Shown piece by piece: positions 4,840 through 7,102 of a stretch of DNA of 7,102 nucleotides (within the stretch, counting starts at the first letter, position 1; each line of letters starts with the position of its first letter). A model generated the notes under the pieces. It searched no databases. It worked only from the letters and a program-made list of their open reading frames with translations, and had not been told where the DNA came from. The translations under genes and the position numbers were made by a program. The DNA comes from Methanocorpusculum sp. (lineage in GTDB: Archaea > Halobacteriota > Methanomicrobia > Methanomicrobiales > Methanocorpusculaceae). The DNA lies in the NCBI GenBank assembly GCA_029987045.1, contig DALTWN010000046.1, positions 1-7,102 on the forward strand. The letters run 5' to 3'.

Positions 4840-6327
4840 TTACTTCCCTATCTTCTGGCGTTTTGCCATGATACATTTTCCGCCGCGGACACCGCCGATC
4901 GGGCATTTCGGATGACCGATACTGTTCATGCAGCGACCCATGAGAGCGGATCCGCGTGCTAGACCATCGTCGACGAAGACCAGGTGATTGACCGCTTCAT
5001 CGTAGATACCGCGTTCCTCGACACCTTCAAGAATATACTGCGGTTTGTTACCGGAAATGATTGCACGACCGGTGAATCCGATCGAGCTGTTTGGCGGAAG
5101 AAGCTTGCGTTCGATACAGATATCGATGATCTTGAGTGCCATCGCCGCACATACACGGTCGATAACTTCTCTGATAACTTTCTTGTTTTCCTTCTGGGCA
5201 AGTTCCGCACCGATAGCTTCGAGATCCTGGATTCTGTCGCCATCAACACCTGCATCGACACCGATGAGGAAGATGCCGGATGCTTTTGCAACATCTGCAC
5301 ATACCGGTACTTTTCCGAACCGTTTGCGTTCCGGCGGAACTTCGCGGATATCGATGATTTCCATGCACCGGTCGATGTACGGCTGGGCCTTCTTCAGTGC
5401 TTTCGATGAGAGCGGCGCACAGTGTTCTCCGAACAGATCAAGAGCAGTTCCTTTCTTGCCGTCGACAAGACCGGTTCCACGGATGATCGCATCCGGAATC
5501 GCACCTGCAAGACCGCAGAAGTTTCCAATAGTCTTTGCAAACGGCGATTCCGCATTCGGATCTACATCGGAGGTGATACGCCCATCAAGCGTCGTTCCGA
5601 AGTCCATGGAGATACACGGGTTCCTGAAATCGACAGGCGTCCATTTGGCACCTTCCTTGATACCGGCCATAGCCAGTTCTCCTTCCATTTCATTTGCGAC
5701 CATTTCCACACCGGTCGTTCCCGACGGCGGTGTGACACCGGCAACTGCTCCGGTAAAGACGAGACGGTCTGCAAAACTGTGCGGACGAAGTTTCGGCGGA
5801 AGACTGTTGATACCCATCGGCGGAGTCATCTTCTTCGGCGGAACACCGGCAAGCAGACATCCGTCGGCAAGCGCCTTGATGAACTCGCCGACCTGGTCGG
5901 GAGAATCCATTGCCGCAACCACTCCGGTACTGCGGACGACGAAATCGAGATCTTCGGTAATACTGAGATTCGCATCCTTATGACACTGAACCAACGTGTC
6001 ACGTACGAGCTCCGTAACCGATTCACGCGTGAGTTCGGTTCCGTCGAGCGTCGTGCCGAATACGACTTCTCCCGGTTTCGGTGCACGTACATCACGGCTC
6101 ATGGAAACATTCTTTCCAAGCACATAGGAATGTCCGTCTTCGAGATTGGTTCCCGTCAGAATGCATTTGGTTGTCGTGTTACCCATTTCAACAGATGCAA
6201 CGATGAAATACGGTTTTTCTTTATATTCCGGTTTGGAAAGACCGACGCCATACCCTGCAACCATCGGTGGAGGTACGCTCTCCACAATCCATGGCTGCTG
6301 CTTTTTCTTGAAAAAACCTGCCGACAT
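4840..6327 (-). CDS. mmp14: Methanogenesis marker protein 14 (DUF2114-type, actin-like ATPase fold)
   Basis: The 495-residue protein matches methanogenesis marker 14, a family reported to occur in essentially all methanogens and little else; its function is not established. VEMGNTTTKCIL (46-57) resembles the phosphate-1 loop of the actin/Hsp70/sugar-kinase superfamily. SMDFGTTLDGRI (240-251) looks like a second phosphate loop, and GFTGRAIISG (417-426) resembles the adenosine motif. The nearest functional parallel is the set of ATP-dependent activators that use this fold to drive low-potential electron transfer, such as 2-hydroxyacyl-CoA dehydratase activators and corrinoid-reactivating proteins. 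That is an inference from fold only. Glycine- and proline-rich stretches (PPKKMTPPMG, 163-172) and three cysteines near the end (C466, C475, C485) are distinctive. It has no signal peptide. It heads a four-gene operon, with its own TATA-like box upstream, and follows the winged-helix gene after a T-run terminator. Confidence 0.93.
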   Translation of the reverse strand: MSAGFFKKKQQPWIVESVPPPMVAGYGVGLSKPEYKEKPYFIVASVEMGNTTTKCILTGTNLEDGHSYVLGKNVSMSRDVRAPKPGEVVFGTTLDGTELTRESVTELVRDTLVQCHKDANLSITEDLDFVVRSTGVVAAMDSPDQVGEFIKALADGCLLAGVPPKKMTPPMGINSLPPKLRPHSFADRLVFTGAVAGVTPPSGTTGVEMVANEMEGELAMAGIKEGAKWTPVDFRNPCISMDFGTTLDGRITSDVDPNAESPFAKTIGNFCGLAGAIPDAIIRGTGLVDGKKGTALDLFGEHCAPLSSKALKKAQPYIDRCMEIIDIREVPPERKRFGKVPVCADVAKASGIFLIGVDAGVDGDRIQDLEAIGAELAQKENKKVIREVIDRVCAAMALKIIDICIERKLLPPNSSIGFTGRAIISGNKPQYILEGVEERGIYDEAVNHLVFVDDGLARGSALMGRCMNSIGHPKCPIGGVRGGKCIMAKRQKIGK

Positions 6328-6354
6328 AATTATGAAAAATCTTGTATTCTGCAG

Positions 6355-6369
6355 ATAAATAGATTTCGT
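6355..6369 (-). promoter_or_regulatory. TATA/BRE promoter of the mmp14 operon
   Basis: On the minus strand the sequence reads CGAAATCTATTTATC. The purine-rich CGAAA (6369-6365) resembles a TFB recognition element, and TATTTATC (6362-6355) is a TATA box centred about 31 nt before the ATG at 6327. Transcription would start a few bases before the start codon, giving a very short leader with no Shine-Dalgarno sequence, as for other genes in this window. Confidence 0.5.
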
Positions 6370-6373
6370 TTTG

Positions 6374-6430
6374 GGAAATCCATAGAATTATCCGGAATTC
6401 GATGATTTCCAAGTGATTTCCGAGATTTTC
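6374..6430. repeat. Cluster of short inverted and direct repeats upstream of the mmp14 promoter
   Basis: GGAAATC (6374-6380) is inverted relative to GATTTCC at 6404-6410 and again at 6415-6421, and a near copy, GATTTTC, lies at 6424-6430. The two exact direct copies are 11 bp apart, one helical turn. Inside the cluster, GAATT (6385-6389) and AATTC (6396-6400) flank the palindrome TCCGGA (6391-6396 overlaps by one base). The cluster lies 5-70 bp upstream of the mmp14 TATA/BRE, a suitable place for a regulator. Binding is not shown. Confidence 0.35.
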
Positions 6431-6446
6431 AAAAACAGAAAAAAAG
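6430..6446 (-). terminator. T-rich terminator after the winged-helix gene
   Basis: Immediately after the stop codon of the winged-helix gene (TAA, 6447-6449) the minus strand reads C, seven T (6445-6439), CTG, then five T (6435-6431). Two T-runs directly after the stop are a typical archaeal terminator. It separates the Sm-like/winged-helix unit from the mmp14 operon, although read-through is possible. Confidence 0.6.
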
Positions 6447-6800
6447 TTATTTTGCCTGTGAGAAAACCAGATCGTAAATCCAGTCTTCCAGAAGCTTGCA
6501 GTGCGGAACATCGCATTCTTCGGTACATGCTACGCACGGCACAATTGAGTCCCCGGCCATGAGAAGTTCCGCATTGAACTTCTTCGGTACAATCTTACCC
6601 TTAACCAGATATGTTCCTTTTTCCTTGGTGCGGGTGATCCGTTTTGTCTCTTCCAATTCCTTCAGAACCCGGGAACAGACTTTGCTGTCAATCTCCAGCT
6701 CTTTCCAAAGATTACTCTGGAGAATACCGCCTTCCTGCTTACAGATATAGGTGTATGCAGTTTCCACGAGTTCTTCCAATTCGTCTGCTGATAGTGCCAT
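6447..6800 (-). CDS. Winged-helix protein with C-terminal four-cysteine cluster, probable transcription regulator
   Basis: The 117-residue protein has an N-terminal winged-helix domain (about 3-70). A first helix (ADELEELVETAYTYICK) is followed by GGILQSNLWKELEIDSKVCSRVLKELEET (24-52), the helix-turn-helix, and then ITRTKEKGTYLVKGK (55-69), the wing. After a linker comes the cluster C89-X2-C92-X3-C96-X4-C101, with H100 beside the last cysteine, then a hydrophobic helix (LLEDWIYDLVF). Four clustered cysteines suggest an Fe-S cluster or zinc site, so DNA binding might respond to redox state, oxygen or metal. C20 and C42 are further cysteines inside the helical domain. I recognise the fold but not a characterised family. 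It starts 4 nt after the Sm-like gene stop, so the two are almost certainly co-transcribed, and no Shine-Dalgarno sequence is visible. A terminator and then the mmp14 promoter follow it, making that operon a plausible target. Confidence 0.82.
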   Translation of the reverse strand: MALSADELEELVETAYTYICKQEGGILQSNLWKELEIDSKVCSRVLKELEETKRITRTKEKGTYLVKGKIVPKKFNAELLMAGDSIVPCVACTEECDVPHCKLLEDWIYDLVFSQAK

Positions 6801-6804
6801 GATA

Positions 6805-7050
6805 TTAGTTTAAGGGTGCAATGCTCAAGATATTGTTTCCACGGATAACGACGTTTCCGAGTTCTCTTCTTCCGTTTGCAGTGATTTCTACCGCGTTTAC
6901 AATATGAAGATTGAGATACTCATCCATCGCTACGAGTAATCCTTCGAACTTACATCCTTCGTCTTTAATCTCGACAGATATATTCTGATCAACAAGGGAA
7001 TTGACCTTCTTGATCGGGAGCACGATACTGGATACCATAATAGTATACAT
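6805..7050 (-). CDS. Archaeal Sm-like (LSm/SmAP) RNA-binding protein
   Basis: The 81-residue protein is a single Sm fold. The Sm1 motif spans about 16-52 and includes GLLVAMDEYLNLHI (38-51) with the conserved D43 and N47. The Sm2 motif is VVIRGNNILSI (67-77) with R70 and G71. In archaeal Sm proteins the loop residues around D43-N47 and R70 form the uridine-binding pocket on the ring of seven (sometimes six) subunits. The role is RNA binding in RNA processing or turnover. The start at 7050 has a GAGGAG element (7060-7055) ending 4 nt before it. The in-frame ATG at 7038 would give 77 residues and fits better with a TATA-like box centred near 7069. Both are possible and differ by only four residues (MYTI). 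It is first in a two-gene unit with the winged-helix protein, 4 nt apart. Confidence 0.93.
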   Translation of the reverse strand: MYTIMVSSIVLPIKKVNSLVDQNISVEIKDEGCKFEGLLVAMDEYLNLHIVNAVEITANGRRELGNVVIRGNNILSIAPLN

Positions 7051-7054
7051 TATT

Positions 7055-7073
7055 CTCCTCGTTGATTATTAAA
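7055..7073 (-). promoter_or_regulatory. Promoter and ribosome-binding region of the Sm-like gene
   Basis: On the minus strand TTTAATAA (7073-7066) is a TATA-like box and GAGGAG (7060-7055) a Shine-Dalgarno-like element. The two conflict. A start of transcription 26 nt from the TATA box would fall near 7043, after the ATG at 7050, while the GAGGAG element serves 7050. An alternative TATA-like AAAATAG (7089-7083) would place transcription near 7060 and keep the ribosome site. The choice cannot be settled from sequence. Confidence 0.35.
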
Positions 7074-7102
7074 CTGTCTTTTTCTATTTTGCGGCACTAT
7101 CG

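Noticed and set aside
5045..5983. 312-codon open frame on the plus strand, antisense to marker 14
   Set aside because: Serine-, proline- and isoleucine-rich translation typical of a reverse-frame shadow; no promoter, ribosome site or family resemblance.
5422..6405. 327-codon open frame on the plus strand, antisense to marker 14
   Set aside because: It lies almost entirely opposite the well-recognised mmp14 gene, its translation is rich in Arg/His/Cys/Phe with no domain, and it runs through the mmp14 promoter. It is a codon-bias shadow.

Overview
The window looks like chromosome from a methanogenic archaeon, most likely of the order Methanomicrobiales. The diagnostic gene is methanogenesis marker protein 14 (4840-6327), a family reported only from methanogens and their relatives. 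An archaeal Sm-like RNA-binding protein, archaeal TATA boxes 20-31 nt upstream of start codons, T-run terminators without a classical hairpin and nearly SD-less gene starts all agree. Coding sequence is of intermediate G+C, which would fit a Methanocorpusculum-like organism, but the genus is a guess.

Layout: (1) The 3' part of an unrecognised plus-strand gene ends at 132. (2) It converges on a minus-strand SPASM-type radical SAM gene (238-1386) resembling the peptide-modifying enzymes of methanogens (TIGR04083-like). (3) A divergent intergenic region (1387-1561) separates that gene from two plus-strand genes. These are an A/T-rich pRiA4b ORF-3-like protein (1562-2029) and a cyclophilin-type peptidyl-prolyl isomerase (2098-2550), which appears to have its own promoter and a leaderless transcript. 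(4) A 27-bp spacer with T-runs on both strands separates the cyclophilin from the convergent minus-strand block.

(5) Reading the minus strand from 7050 down, the first unit is Sm-like protein, then a winged-helix protein with a C-terminal four-cysteine cluster, with a 4-nt gap between them. A T-rich terminator follows. The second unit is marker protein 14, an 83-residue conserved-looking small protein, a nicotinamidase-like cysteine hydrolase (pncA) and nicotinate phosphoribosyltransferase (pncB), with gaps of 2, 11 and 2 nt. This second unit has its own TATA box and an upstream cluster of short inverted and direct repeats.

Together, pncA and pncB would convert nicotinamide to nicotinate and then to nicotinate mononucleotide, the Preiss-Handler salvage route to NAD. 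Their apparent co-transcription with a methanogenesis marker gene is the most notable arrangement here. The winged-helix/cysteine protein just upstream is a plausible but untested regulator. I see no tRNA, rRNA, CRISPR array, insertion sequence or attachment site. The only gene-free stretches over 100 bp are 133-237, 1387-1561 and 6328-6446, all described below.
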